Source: Xanthomonas sp. (GTDB lineage: Bacteria > Pseudomonadota > Gammaproteobacteria > Xanthomonadales > Xanthomonadaceae). Taken from it: a stretch of DNA of 64,000 bases. The DNA lies in assembly GCA_018262705.1 (NCBI GenBank), contig JADFDQ010000003.1, positions 1-64,000 of the forward strand. Direction: 5' to 3'. Shown one piece after another: positions 8,759-17,675 of this stretch (positions are counted from its first letter, which is position 1; each line of letters begins with the position of its first letter). A model generated the notes under the pieces. It saw only the letters and a list, made by a program, of their open reading frames with translations. It had not been told where the DNA came from and made no database searches. Both the position numbers and the translations under genes were made by a program.

Positions 8759-10189
8759 GTGAAGATCGCGCTGCGCGTGCTGTTGGGGTATTTCCTGATC
8801 GTGGCGCTGGCGGCGCTGCTGCTGGCCAAAGTGTTCGTGCAGCAGGTCAAACCGGGCGTGCGCCAGGCCATGGAGGACACCTTGGCCGACACCGCCAACG
8901 CGCTGGCGGAGCTGGCCAGCGACGATTTGCTGGCGGGAAGGATCGGCAGCGGCCGGTTCGCGGCGAACGTTCGGGCGATGGCGCAACGCGATCTGGATGC
9001 GCGGATATGGGGTGAGACGAAACGCCGAACGAGCTATCGCATCGAGGTGACCGATGCGCGCGGATTGGTTGTGTTCGACTCGGCGAACCAGGAAGTTGGG
9101 CGCGACAATTCGCGTTGGAACGACGTGTATCGCACCCTGCGCGGTCAGTACGGCGCGCGTTCCACCCGCGACGATCCGAACGACGACGCCAGCACGGTGA
9201 TGTACGTGGCCGCGCCGATCAAGGACGCGGAGGGCCGCATTGCCGGGGTGCTAACGGTATCGAAGCCGAACCGCAGCATTCAGCCATTCATCGAACGCAG
9301 CGAAAACACGATCCGGCGTTGGGGCTGGGTACTGCTGGGCAGCGCGCTGCTAGTTGGCTTGCTGGCGGCGTGGTGGCTGTCGCGGCAGTTGGCGGCGCTG
9401 CGCCGGTATGCGGACGCGGTGGCGCGCGGCGAGCGCGCGCAATTGCCCGATGCGAGCGGCGAATTCGCCGATCTCGGCCGCGCGCTGGACAGCATGCGTC
9501 GACAGTTGGATGGCAAGCAGTACGCCGAACGCTATGTGCATGCGCTCACCCACGAACTGAAAAGTCCGCTGGCGGCGATTCGCGGCGCGGCGGAGCTGTT
9601 GGAAAATCCGTTGCCCGAGGCGGACCGCGCACGTTTCGTCGCCACTATCGAAAGCCAAAGTCGGCGCATGGCCGGAATGGTCGATCGGCTGCTGGAGTTG
9701 GCCGCGCTGGAACATCGTCAGCGCATCGAAGCGCCGCAGCCGGTACCGGCGTTGCGGTTGGCGCGGGATGCGTTGAACGACGTTGCGGCGCGGGCGCAGG
9801 CGCGTGCAGTGCGGCTGACGCTGCGGGCCGATGCCGATGCGCCGACGCTGCACGGCGATCCGTTCCTGCTGCGCCAACTGCTGGTCAATTTGCTCGACAA
9901 CAGCATCGATTTCTCGCCGAGGGATGGCGAGGTCGAATTGGCCGTTTCGCGCGCTGCGGGGCGACTGCATTTGACGGTGGCCGATCGCGGTCCCGGACTG
10001 CCCGACTTTGCTTTGGCGCGCGCGTTCGAGCGGTTCTATTCACTGCCGCGCCCCGATGGCGGTGCGCGCAGCAGTGGTCTGGGGCTGAATTTCGTGGCTG
10101 AAATCGCCAAGCTGCACGGGGGCAGCGTCAGCCTGGCCAACCGCGAAGGCGGCGGCGCGCTGGCGACGGTCATGCTTCCCCTTGCGTAG
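8759..10189 (+). CDS. creC: sensor histidine kinase CreC
   Basis: 476 aa from a GTG start 5 bases after the creB stop; the track ORF overruns into creB. The N-terminal membrane segment is LLGYFLIVALAALLLAKVF. A periplasmic sensor domain of about 150 residues follows, then a second membrane segment WVLLGSALLVGLLAAWWL, HAMP-like linker, HisKA with ALTHELKSPLAAIRG (His near residue 263), and HATPase with N box LLDNSIDF and G boxes DRGPGLPD and SSGLGLNFV. Partner of CreB by position; the signal sensed is not evident. Confidence 0.93.
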   Translation: MKIALRVLLGYFLIVALAALLLAKVFVQQVKPGVRQAMEDTLADTANALAELASDDLLAGRIGSGRFAANVRAMAQRDLDARIWGETKRRTSYRIEVTDARGLVVFDSANQEVGRDNSRWNDVYRTLRGQYGARSTRDDPNDDASTVMYVAAPIKDAEGRIAGVLTVSKPNRSIQPFIERSENTIRRWGWVLLGSALLVGLLAAWWLSRQLAALRRYADAVARGERAQLPDASGEFADLGRALDSMRRQLDGKQYAERYVHALTHELKSPLAAIRGAAELLENPLPEADRARFVATIESQSRRMAGMVDRLLELAALEHRQRIEAPQPVPALRLARDALNDVAARAQARAVRLTLRADADAPTLHGDPFLLRQLLVNLLDNSIDFSPRDGEVELAVSRAAGRLHLTVADRGPGLPDFALARAFERFYSLPRPDGGARSSGLGLNFVAEIAKLHGGSVSLANREGGGALATVMLPLA

Positions 10190-10270
10190 GCGCGCATCGC
10201 AGCGGCGCGCTGCTTGTTTGCGATCCTCGGGAATGGAGCATCGCGATCCTGCGGTGGAATGAGCGGGGAT

Positions 10271-10286
10271 TTCACGCCTGCTTCAC
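10271..10286 (+). promoter_or_regulatory. cre tag (CreB-binding site) upstream of creD
   Basis: TTCACGCCTGCTTCAC matches the cre-tag consensus TTCAC-N6-TTCAC exactly. It lies 68 bp before the creD start and after the creC stop, so creD probably has its own CreB-activated promoter. Confidence 0.85.
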
Positions 10287-10353
10287 CGTTTCCTCATCGT
10301 CTCTTTGAACACGCCGTTCACCCTGTCGGCAGGTCCCCGACAGGAGCAAGGCG

Positions 10354-11688
10354 ATGCGATTGGCGTTCAAGATGGCGATGGTTCTGGTACTGACGCTGGC
10401 GATCCTGATCCCGTTGCAAATGGTGCGCGGGGTGATCCACGATCGACAGCAATACCGCGAGATGGCGGTGCGCGACATTGCCGCCAGCTATGGCGGACGG
10501 CAGGTGGTGGGCGGGCCGGTGCTGGTGGTGCCCTACGAAGAGCGCATCGTGGAAACGACGAACGACGAAGACGGTCGTGTGCGCCGGACGCTGCGCAGAC
10601 GGTCCGGGCAGTGGACGTTCTTCCCGGAGACGCTGGCCATCGACGGCGTACTCAAGCCCGATGTCCGCCGCCGCGGCCTGCATCAGGTGCGCGTCTACCA
10701 GTGGGACGGCAATGCGGTGGCGCGCTTCGATGTGACCGTGCCTCCCGATGTGGATGGCGTGCAGCGCGTCGTTGGCCAACCGTGGTTGAGCTTTCGTATT
10801 GCCGACGTGAACGGGCTGGACGGCGTGCCGCAGGTGCAGGTGAACGGCGCGATGCGCAGGGTCGAACAGGGGCTGGGTCCAGCCGATGGATCCGGCATCC
10901 ATGTGTCTCTCGCGGTGCCGGTGGCGGGCCAGAAGCTGGATCTGAACGTCCGCATCGCCATGAATTTGCGCGGCACGGAATCCTTTGCAATGCTGCCGCT
11001 CGGCCACGGCAACGATTTGCGCCTGCGGTCGACGTGGCTGCATCCGAAGTTCGACGGAAAATCGCCGCAGCACGACATCGGCGGCCACGGCTTCCGCGCG
11101 CGCTGGCAGATCGCCTCGGTGGCGAGCAACGCGCAGCAGAGCTACTTGCATGACCCTTCCGTGGCAGCCGAGCGCGGTTTGGTCTGGACGCCGCCGGAAG
11201 GCGCCGTGAGCGTTTCGCTGCTCGATCCCGTCAACCCCTATGTGCAGGCCGAGCGCGCCACCAAGTACGGGGTGCTGTTCGTATTGCTGACCTTCATCGG
11301 ATTCTTCATGTTCGAGCTGATCCGGCAAGTGCGGGTGCATCCGATCCAGTACCTGCTGGTGGGCATGGCCATCGCCATATTCTTCCTGCTGCTGGTCAGC
11401 CTGAGCGAGCACATCGCCTTCGGCCTGTCCTACCTGCTGGCGGCGGTCGCCTGCATCGGTTTGATCGGCTTCTATCTGTCGGCGGTGCTGCGCGGCGGCG
11501 CACACGGGCTGGGATTTGCGGCCATGCTGGGGTTACTGTACGCAACGCTGTACGGCCTGCTGCTGTCGGAGGACAACGCGCTGGCCTTGGGTTCTGGTCT
11601 GCTGTTCGCGATTCTGGCAGCGATCATGATCGCCACCCGCAAGGTGGATTGGTACCAGTCGGTGGGGCGTGAACCGGACATGCGCTGA
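10354..11688 (+). CDS. creD: inner-membrane protein CreD
   Basis: 444 aa. An N-terminal membrane anchor (MAMVLVLTLAILIPLQMV) is followed by the family motif GGPVLVVPYEE, a large extracytoplasmic beta-rich domain, and then a C-terminal set of about six membrane segments beginning at YGVLFVLLTFIGFFMFELIRQV. RPGs such as HPIQYLLVGMAIAIFFLLLVSLSEH are typical of CreD. The ATG is preceded by GACAGGAGCAAGGCG, a good ribosome site. The biochemical role is unknown; in other species it is the strongest CreBC target. Regulation is read from the upstream cre tag. Confidence 0.95.
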   Translation: MRLAFKMAMVLVLTLAILIPLQMVRGVIHDRQQYREMAVRDIAASYGGRQVVGGPVLVVPYEERIVETTNDEDGRVRRTLRRRSGQWTFFPETLAIDGVLKPDVRRRGLHQVRVYQWDGNAVARFDVTVPPDVDGVQRVVGQPWLSFRIADVNGLDGVPQVQVNGAMRRVEQGLGPADGSGIHVSLAVPVAGQKLDLNVRIAMNLRGTESFAMLPLGHGNDLRLRSTWLHPKFDGKSPQHDIGGHGFRARWQIASVASNAQQSYLHDPSVAAERGLVWTPPEGAVSVSLLDPVNPYVQAERATKYGVLFVLLTFIGFFMFELIRQVRVHPIQYLLVGMAIAIFFLLLVSLSEHIAFGLSYLLAAVACIGLIGFYLSAVLRGGAHGLGFAAMLGLLYATLYGLLLSEDNALALGSGLLFAILAAIMIATRKVDWYQSVGREPDMR

Positions 11689-11708
11689 ACCCGGCTGTCA
11701 GGGAGTGT

Positions 11709-11735
11709 GCGCCGGTTCACAACCGGCGCCGTCTT
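11709..11735 (+). terminator. probable terminator after creD
   Basis: Perfect 9-bp stem GCGCCGGTT / AACCGGCGC with a 3-nt loop, followed by a short T-containing run (CGTCTTTC). It sits 20 bp after the creD stop. The weak T tract makes it a likely rather than certain intrinsic terminator. Confidence 0.55.
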
Positions 11736-11809
11736 TCATGACCGATGGCCCAGTCCTTGCGAACGTCCCGTCGGTAGACTCTCCGGCAATCGCATTTTTG
11801 GGGATACCG

Positions 11810-13408
11810 ATGAAACACTTGCTGTGGACTGCCGCGCTGCTGACCGCCGGGGTCGCGGGACTGCATGCCGCTTCGGCGCAGGAGCGCGTCGATCTGGACA
11901 TGACTGCGCGCATCCGCGCCGAAGCGTTCCACAATTCGCAGGTGATGAATACCCTGAATCATCTGACCGACGTGATCGGTCCGCGCCTGACCCAGTCGCC
12001 GTCGATGGCCGAGGCGAACCGCTGGACTCGGCAGCAGATGACTGAGTGGGGCCTGTCCAACGTTCACGACGAGGCGGTGGACGACCTCGGCCGCGGCTGG
12101 GCGTTCACGGATTCGCAGGTGGAAATGCTGGCCCCGCGTGCGATGCCGCTGCATGCGCTGCCCAAGGCCTGGACGCCGGGCACCAACGGCACGGTCGAGG
12201 GCGATGCGATCGCCGTCAAGCTGGATTCGAAGCAGGATCTGGAGCAGTGGAAGGGCAAGCTGCGCGGCAAGATCGTGTTCCTCGACGAGTCGCGCGCGTA
12301 CAAGCCGAGCGACAAGCCCGACTTTCAGCGCTACACCGATGCCGAACTGGACGACATGCTGGCATTCCCGATGCCCAAGGGCCGCAATTTCGATCCGGCG
12401 ATGATGGAGCGCTTCCGCGCACGCATGGAGCTGGCACCGCTGCTCAATCAATACCTGATCGACGAGGGCGTGCTGGCCACGGTGTCGGTCAGCAGCTGGA
12501 ACGACGGCATCGTGCGGGTGATGGGCGGTGGTTCGCGCAAGGCCGGCGAGTCGGTGGGCGTGCCGGCGCTGCTGATGGCGGCCGAGCACTACAACACCGT
12601 GCTGCGCGCGCTCAAGCGCAAGGCGCCGGTGCGGCTGCGGGTCAAGGTCGATGCCCAATTCCTCGATGCGAACAACCAGCCCGGCTACAACACCATTGCC
12701 GAAATCCCGGGCAGCGGATCGAATCGCAACGAGGTTGTGATGCTGGGCGCGCATATGGATTCCTGGCACGCCGGCGCTGGCGCCAACGACAACGGTGCGG
12801 GCGTGGCGGTGATGATGGAGGCGATGCGCATCCTCAAGGCGATCGGCGCGCGCCCCAACCGCACGATTCGTGTCGCACTGTGGACCGGCGAAGAGCAGGG
12901 TCTGATCGGTTCGCAGGATTTCGTCAGCCGGCATGTCGCCCATTTCCCGGAGCCGACCGATCCGGCGCAGCGCGCGATCCCAGCCTTCTTCCGCCAAAAC
13001 AAAGGCAAGCCGATCCCGGGGCCGGAGTACGAGCGCATTTCGGCCTACTACAACCTCGACAACGGCAGCGGCAAGATCCGCGGCATCTATGCGCAGGAAA
13101 ACCTCGCGGTCGCGCCGATTTTCGCTGAATGGCTGCAGCCGTGGCACGACGTCGGCGCCACCATCGTCCCCCAGCGCAACACCGGCAGCACCGACCACGT
13201 CAGCTTCGATGCGGTCGGCGTGCCCGGGTTCCAGTTCGTGCAGGATTCGCTGGACTATTTCAGCCATACCCATCACAGCGATTTGGACACCCTCGACCAC
13301 TCCGTGGAAGACGACCTGAAGCAGGCCGCCGCCATTGTTGCGTCGTTCGCCTACAACACGGCGATGCGTCCGCAACGGCTGCCGCGCAAGCCGCAGTCGG
13401 GGAACTGA
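11810..13408 (+). CDS. secreted M28-family zinc aminopeptidase
   Basis: 532 aa from the ATG at 11810. The signal peptide is MKHLLWTAALLTAGVAGLHA with a cleavage site before SAQER. A PA-like region (WKGKLRGKIVFLDES) precedes the M28 catalytic domain. Zinc ligands are seen as LGAHMDSW (His/Asp), GANDNGAG (bridging Asp), TGEEQGLIGS (catalytic Glu and Glu ligand), NLDNGSG (Asp) and THHSDLDT (His). It probably cleaves peptides in the periplasm or outside the cell; carboxypeptidase Q-like and Aminopeptidase Y-like proteins share this layout. Specificity is not predictable. It stands alone, convergent with phoR. Confidence 0.92.
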   Translation: MKHLLWTAALLTAGVAGLHAASAQERVDLDMTARIRAEAFHNSQVMNTLNHLTDVIGPRLTQSPSMAEANRWTRQQMTEWGLSNVHDEAVDDLGRGWAFTDSQVEMLAPRAMPLHALPKAWTPGTNGTVEGDAIAVKLDSKQDLEQWKGKLRGKIVFLDESRAYKPSDKPDFQRYTDAELDDMLAFPMPKGRNFDPAMMERFRARMELAPLLNQYLIDEGVLATVSVSSWNDGIVRVMGGGSRKAGESVGVPALLMAAEHYNTVLRALKRKAPVRLRVKVDAQFLDANNQPGYNTIAEIPGSGSNRNEVVMLGAHMDSWHAGAGANDNGAGVAVMMEAMRILKAIGARPNRTIRVALWTGEEQGLIGSQDFVSRHVAHFPEPTDPAQRAIPAFFRQNKGKPIPGPEYERISAYYNLDNGSGKIRGIYAQENLAVAPIFAEWLQPWHDVGATIVPQRNTGSTDHVSFDAVGVPGFQFVQDSLDYFSHTHHSDLDTLDHSVEDDLKQAAAIVASFAYNTAMRPQRLPRKPQSGN

Positions 13409-13417
13409 TCGATCCGT

Positions 13418-13441
13418 GCGGCGGCTGCATTCGGCCGCCGC
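13418..13441. terminator. hairpin between convergent M28 and phoR genes
   Basis: GCGGCGGC / GCCGCCGC gives an 8-bp perfect stem in the 45-bp gap between two convergent genes. There is no strong T tract on either side, so termination in both directions is inferred from position. Confidence 0.45.
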
Positions 13442-13453
13442 CGCTTGCCGCAT

Positions 13454-14788
13454 TTATCGTAGCGGATCGGCTTCAATCGGCGCCGGCTCGCGCGCAAGCG
13501 TGCGCTCGCCACCGAAGCGGCAAGCGAAGGTGCTGCCCGCGCCCGGCGCGCTGTCGATCTCGAGGCGCGCTTCGTGCAGGCCGAGGACGTGCTTGACGAT
13601 CGCCAGCCCCAGCCCGGTGCCGCCGGTGTCCCGGGAACGGCTGGTGGAGACGCGGTAAAAACGTTCGGTCAGGCGCGGCAGGTGTTCGCTCGGGATGCCG
13701 GGGCCGGAGTCGCGCACGGACAGGCGAGCGACTCCGTCGCGGGTGCGTTCGAAGCGCAGCGTGATTTCGCCGTCTGTCGGCGTGTAGCGCACGGCATTGC
13801 TGACCAGATTGGAAAACGCGCTGTGCAGGTCGCGGCTGGAGCCGCGCAGGTCGATGCCGGCGAGATCCTCGACGCGGATCCGATGGCGGCCGCCACTGAG
13901 CACCTGTGCTTCGCGCGCAAGGCTGGCGAGCATCGGCTGCATTGCCACGTGTTCGTCGGGTAGCGCATCGCGCGCTTCCAGGCGCGAAAGCGTCAACAGG
14001 TCTTCGACCAGCCGGGTCATGCGCTCCGACTGCCGGCGCATTTCCGCAAGCAGCGGCGCCGATTCCGAAGGTTCCTGCACGTCCAGCAATTCGAGATAGC
14101 CGTGGATCACGGTCAGCGGCGTGCGCAGCTCGTGCGAAACATTGGCCACGAAGTCGCGGCGCATGTGTTCCAGGTGCAGGATGCGGCTGACGTCGCGCGC
14201 CAGCAGCAGCCAGAGACTATCGGAATAGGGCAACAGGCGCAGGTCGAGTCGCAGCCCGGGATCGACCGGCGAGGCCACGTCGCGCAGCGGTTCGGCGTTG
14301 CGGCCGGATGCCAGCCAGCGTGCGATCGGCAGTGGCTTCAGCGCTTGCGCCAGCGGCGTATTGCGATCGCGCGGGTACTGCAATCCGAGCAGACGCGTGG
14401 AGGCTTCGTTGAACCACAGCAGGCGCTGGCTGTTGCGTTCGACCACAAGGATGGCGTCGGGCAGGGTGGCGGCGGCGGTGCGGTAGGCGCGCAGCATGGC
14501 GAGCAGGCGACGGCGACGGGCACGGGTTTCGGCGTGGTTGCGGTCGATCAGGTTCGCAAGTGCGCCCCAGGCGTTGCCGGTGCGGGTTGGAGCGGGACGC
14601 TGTCGCGCCTCCAGCCGTTCCAGCACGGTGCGCAACCGCCAGACGTGCCAGACCAGTGCCGTCAGAGCCGCCAGCGCCAGTCCCGCCCAGGCGTGACCGA
14701 CAAGCAGACCGACCGCGAGACCGACGGCGAGCGTGCCCAGCAACTGCAGCAGGGTCGTGGTCCACGCGATGCGCAAACGGGAGGGCAT
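13454..14788 (-). CDS. phoR: phosphate-regulon sensor kinase PhoR
   Basis: 444 aa. Two close membrane segments at the N-terminus (LLQLLGTLAVGLAVGLLVGHA, WAGLALAALTALVWHVW) with almost no periplasmic loop, as in PhoR. A PAS-like domain follows (AILVVERNSQRLLWFNEAS), then HisKA with VANVSHELRTPLTVIHG (His near residue 218) and HATPase with NLVSNAVRYTP, DSGPGIPSEHL and GTGLGLAIVKH. It lies 41 bp downstream of phoB. With PhoB it senses phosphate limitation through the Pst transporter, which is not in this window. Confidence 0.95.
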   Translation of the reverse strand: MPSRLRIAWTTTLLQLLGTLAVGLAVGLLVGHAWAGLALAALTALVWHVWRLRTVLERLEARQRPAPTRTGNAWGALANLIDRNHAETRARRRRLLAMLRAYRTAAATLPDAILVVERNSQRLLWFNEASTRLLGLQYPRDRNTPLAQALKPLPIARWLASGRNAEPLRDVASPVDPGLRLDLRLLPYSDSLWLLLARDVSRILHLEHMRRDFVANVSHELRTPLTVIHGYLELLDVQEPSESAPLLAEMRRQSERMTRLVEDLLTLSRLEARDALPDEHVAMQPMLASLAREAQVLSGGRHRIRVEDLAGIDLRGSSRDLHSAFSNLVSNAVRYTPTDGEITLRFERTRDGVARLSVRDSGPGIPSEHLPRLTERFYRVSTSRSRDTGGTGLGLAIVKHVLGLHEARLEIDSAPGAGSTFACRFGGERTLAREPAPIEADPLR

Positions 14789-14829
14789 GTTCGCAGTCTA
14801 CGGGTTCTGCGTTGCCGGCCGCGGCTGCG

Positions 14830-15534
14830 TCAGTCTTGGGCGGAGAACCGATAGCCGACGCCGCGCACGGTCTGCACCATCGCCTCCAGGCCATACGGTT
14901 CCAGCGCGCGCCGCAGCCGCAGGATGTGGACATCGACGGTGCGCTCTTCGATGTGGACGCTGCTGCCGCCCCAAACGTGTTCCAGCAACTGGGCGCGACT
15001 GTAGGCGCGGTTGCGGTGGGTCATCAGAAAATGCAGCAGCCGGAACTCGGTCGGCCCCAGCGCGATCGCTGCCGAATCGCCGGCGCTGACCGCAAACACG
15101 CGTTTTGCCGCCGAATCCAGGCTCAGGCCGCCGATGCGGATCAGCCCATCGGCATCGGTCTCTCCGGTCCGGCGCAGCACGGCGCGCACGCGCGCCAGCA
15201 GCTCACGGGTGGAAAACGGCTTGACCACATAGTCGTCGACGCCGGCCTCCAGACCGCGCACGCGGTCGTCTTCTTCGCCGCGGGCGGTGAGCATGATGAT
15301 CGGGATCGCGCGCGTTGCCTCGTCGCGCCGCCAGCGCTGGGCCAGTTCCAGACCGCTGGCGCCGGGCAGCATCCAGTCGAGCAGGATCAGGTCGGGCGCG
15401 CGTTCGGCGATCTGCGCCTGCGCCGCGCCGGGGTGGTCGGCGATAACCGGCGCAAAACCGCCGCGATGCAGGGCGTAGGCCAGCATTGCGCTGATCGCGG
15501 GTTCGTCTTCGACGATCAGGATGCGTGCCTGCAT
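14830..15534 (-). CDS. phoB: phosphate-regulon response regulator PhoB
   Basis: 234 aa from the ATG at 15534; the 25 extra track residues are not family-like. Receiver domain with acidic residues at ED (9-10), Asp53 in LLDWMLPG, and Lys in VVKPFSTREL. The winged-helix domain includes ALGPTEFRLLHFLMTH and the recognition helix region VDVHILRLRRAL. LGPTEFRLL and the adjacent PhoR support PhoB over other OmpR regulators. I did not find a convincing Pho box in the 84 bp before it. Confidence 0.95.
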   Translation of the reverse strand: MQARILIVEDEPAISAMLAYALHRGGFAPVIADHPGAAQAQIAERAPDLILLDWMLPGASGLELAQRWRRDEATRAIPIIMLTARGEEDDRVRGLEAGVDDYVVKPFSTRELLARVRAVLRRTGETDADGLIRIGGLSLDSAAKRVFAVSAGDSAAIALGPTEFRLLHFLMTHRNRAYSRAQLLEHVWGGSSVHIEERTVDVHILRLRRALEPYGLEAMVQTVRGVGYRFSAQD

Positions 15535-15618
15535 GGGGCTAGGATGCGGTGGCCTGCGGATTCGTGCAACGGTTGGATCGAACCATGTTGGATCAAATCG
15601 GCGGCCCATCGCCCGGCG

Positions 15619-17238
15619 TCACCTGAGATCCATTCCGAAGCGCAGCCGGCGGCCGGTGATGTCGTCGTCGGTCACGCCCTGGCGACGCAGTTCCAGCACG
15701 ACCGGGGTGATCGCAGCGATTCGCGCTTCGATCCGGCTGCGTGCGTAGTAATCGAGATCGGGACGCTTCTTCAGGTTGTTGAGCTGAACCAGCGCTTCTT
15801 CCGGGCGGCCGCCGAGATAGGCGGCTTCGGCCCAGGCTTCGCCAGCGCGAACCGGGTCGCCGGCGATCTCGTTTGCGCGGGCGTAGGCTTTCTGGAACAA
15901 GGGGTCGTCGGCGGCGATCGACAGCAGCGGACGCAGCACGGCGACCGCGCGTGCGCCGGCTGCCGGCGTGTTGCGATCGGTCAGAATACGCGCGTAGCTG
16001 AGTACCACTGCGGCCCGGGTCGGCATGCGCGAGAGCAGGGTTTCGAATCGGCGGTCGGCGTCTGCGATCCGGCCGGCGCTGGCCTCGGCTTCGGCCGCGG
16101 TGATTTGCACCCACAGGTTGTCCGGCTGTGTCTGCAGCAGCGGCTGCAGTTCCTGCAGCGCCTGCGACGCCTGGCCGAGTTGAAGATGCGCGAAGGCAAG
16201 CCCGTAGCGGCGCGGCGCGTCCAGCGGCTTTCCGGTCTGCATCTGCCGGTACTCGCGGATCGCCTGCGCCGGCGTGCTGGCGCTGAGCACGCGCAGGCGT
16301 TCGCGTGCGTAAGGAAAATCGCTGCGGCCGGAACCGACGGTGGCCGCAGACTGGATCGATGCGATGCGCAGGTCGGCAGGCAGCAGCGGGTTGCGCGCCG
16401 TCGTGATGTCGGCAACGGGCGAAGGCTGCGATTCCAGCTTCGCTGCGCGCTCGCGGGCCTCGCTGATACGGGTCAGCGTCAGCGGGTGGGTCTGCAGGTA
16501 ATCGGGAGTTTGCGCCCGCACGTCGCCCTGATTCATCTGCACATAAGCCTGCAGGGTCTGAAAGAAGTCCGCCATCGCTTCCGGGTTGTAGCCGGCGCGC
16601 GCCAGCGTGCGGATCCCGATGCGATCGGCTTCGGCTTCGTTGTCGCGGGTGTAGCTGATCTGCCGCTGCTGGAGGATGCCAAGCCCGGTCATGATCGCGG
16701 CCGAAGTGGCGTCGCCGCTGCTGTTCCTGCCGGCCTGCTGGGCCGCGATGACGGCGCCCAGCGTCGCCAGCAGGATTGGAATGCTCTCGCGCTGGGCCTT
16801 CTCGGCGCCGCGCAGGACGTGCTCCTGGGTCACGTGCGAGATTTCGTGGGCAAGCACGCCGGCGACCTCGTCCTCGCTGTCGGCCGCCAGCACCAAGCCT
16901 GCGTTCATCGCCACATAGCCGCCCAGCGTGGCGAAGGCGTTGATTTCGCGCACGCGCAGCAGAAAAAAGGTGAAGTGTTGCTGGGGTTTGGCGCTGGCCA
17001 TGGCCAGCCGTTGTCCGACGTCGTCCAGCCAGTCGTCCAGCAGCGGATCATCCAGCACGTAACCGGCATGCCGAAGCTGGGTCAATACGATCATGCCGTA
17101 CTGTTCCTGCTGCGCTGGCGAGAGCACGGTGCCGGCCGAAGATCCCATGTCGGGCAGCCGGCTGTCCTGCGCCGCGGCCATGCCAACGCCAAAGGTCAGG
17201 AGCAGGGCTAGAGCGGTGGTCAGCGGACGTCGTTTCAT
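15619..17238 (-). CDS. bepA: BepA-like periplasmic M48 metalloprotease with TPR domain
   Basis: 539 aa. Signal peptide MKRRPLTTALALLLTFGVGMAAA. M48 catalytic domain with the zinc motif HEISH (His131, Glu132, His135) and third ligand Glu in DNEAEADRIG (about 201). The C-terminal half consists of TPR-like helices from about residue 300 (ARERLRVLSASTPAQAIREYRQM and PRRYGLAFAHLQLGQ). BepA is a chaperone-protease that helps LptD and BAM assembly and degrades stalled outer-membrane proteins. The gene is 84 bp upstream of phoB on the same strand and divergent from grxC. Confidence 0.92.
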   Translation of the reverse strand: MKRRPLTTALALLLTFGVGMAAAQDSRLPDMGSSAGTVLSPAQQEQYGMIVLTQLRHAGYVLDDPLLDDWLDDVGQRLAMASAKPQQHFTFFLLRVREINAFATLGGYVAMNAGLVLAADSEDEVAGVLAHEISHVTQEHVLRGAEKAQRESIPILLATLGAVIAAQQAGRNSSGDATSAAIMTGLGILQQRQISYTRDNEAEADRIGIRTLARAGYNPEAMADFFQTLQAYVQMNQGDVRAQTPDYLQTHPLTLTRISEARERAAKLESQPSPVADITTARNPLLPADLRIASIQSAATVGSGRSDFPYARERLRVLSASTPAQAIREYRQMQTGKPLDAPRRYGLAFAHLQLGQASQALQELQPLLQTQPDNLWVQITAAEAEASAGRIADADRRFETLLSRMPTRAAVVLSYARILTDRNTPAAGARAVAVLRPLLSIAADDPLFQKAYARANEIAGDPVRAGEAWAEAAYLGGRPEEALVQLNNLKKRPDLDYYARSRIEARIAAITPVVLELRRQGVTDDDITGRRLRFGMDLR

Positions 17239-17350
17239 CCGTGCAGCATGCCGCGGACGCGTTCGCTGCGGGTGAACGGGGCTTGAGCGACTGGAAATTC
17301 ACGTCGGAGCCCCAATACTGTGCTCAGGTTCATTGTGTGAACGGAGTCCC

Positions 17351-17635
17351 ATGAGCGGTTCAAGTGCGCCGACCATCACCATCTACAGCACGGCCCAGTG
17401 CCCGTATTGCGTGATGGCCAAGAATTTCCTGAAGAGCAAGGGCAAGACCTGGACCGAGATCCGGGTCGATACCGATTCGGTCGAGCGCGAAAAGATGATC
17501 GCCTTGGCCCACCGCACCAGCGTGCCGCAGATCTTCATCGGCAAGGTCCATGTCGGCGGCTACGACGACATGATGGCGCTGCAGCGTGCCGGCAAACTTG
17601 AAGCTTTGCTGGACGGCACGGGTGGATCGGTTTGA
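17351..17635 (+). CDS. grxC: glutaredoxin 3 (GrxC type)
   Basis: 94 aa from the ATG at 17351 with CGGAGTCCC just upstream; the track GTG start adds six non-conserved residues. The dithiol active site is CPYC in YSTAQCPYCVMAK, and the cis-proline/glutathione-binding segments are TSVPQIFI and VGGYDDMMAL. It reduces disulfides and glutathione mixed disulfides in the cytoplasm. An AhpD-like CxxC protein follows 40 bp later on the same strand, possibly co-transcribed. Confidence 0.95.
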   Translation: MSGSSAPTITIYSTAQCPYCVMAKNFLKSKGKTWTEIRVDTDSVEREKMIALAHRTSVPQIFIGKVHVGGYDDMMALQRAGKLEALLDGTGGSV

Positions 17636-17675
17636 ACGCCGGCCGTTCGCAGGTTCGAAGCAAGAGGGCGTGCGC

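Noticed and set aside
10318-11505. 395-aa minus-strand ORF opposite creD
   Set aside because: creD has membrane segments, a ribosome site and family motifs; the reverse frame is compositionally a shadow.
15535-15618. Pho box before phoB
   Set aside because: I looked for CTGTCAT-type direct repeats in both orientations and found none good enough.
14560-17211. 883-aa plus-strand ORF
   Set aside because: Antisense to phoR, phoB and bepA, whose conserved motifs are clear on the other strand.
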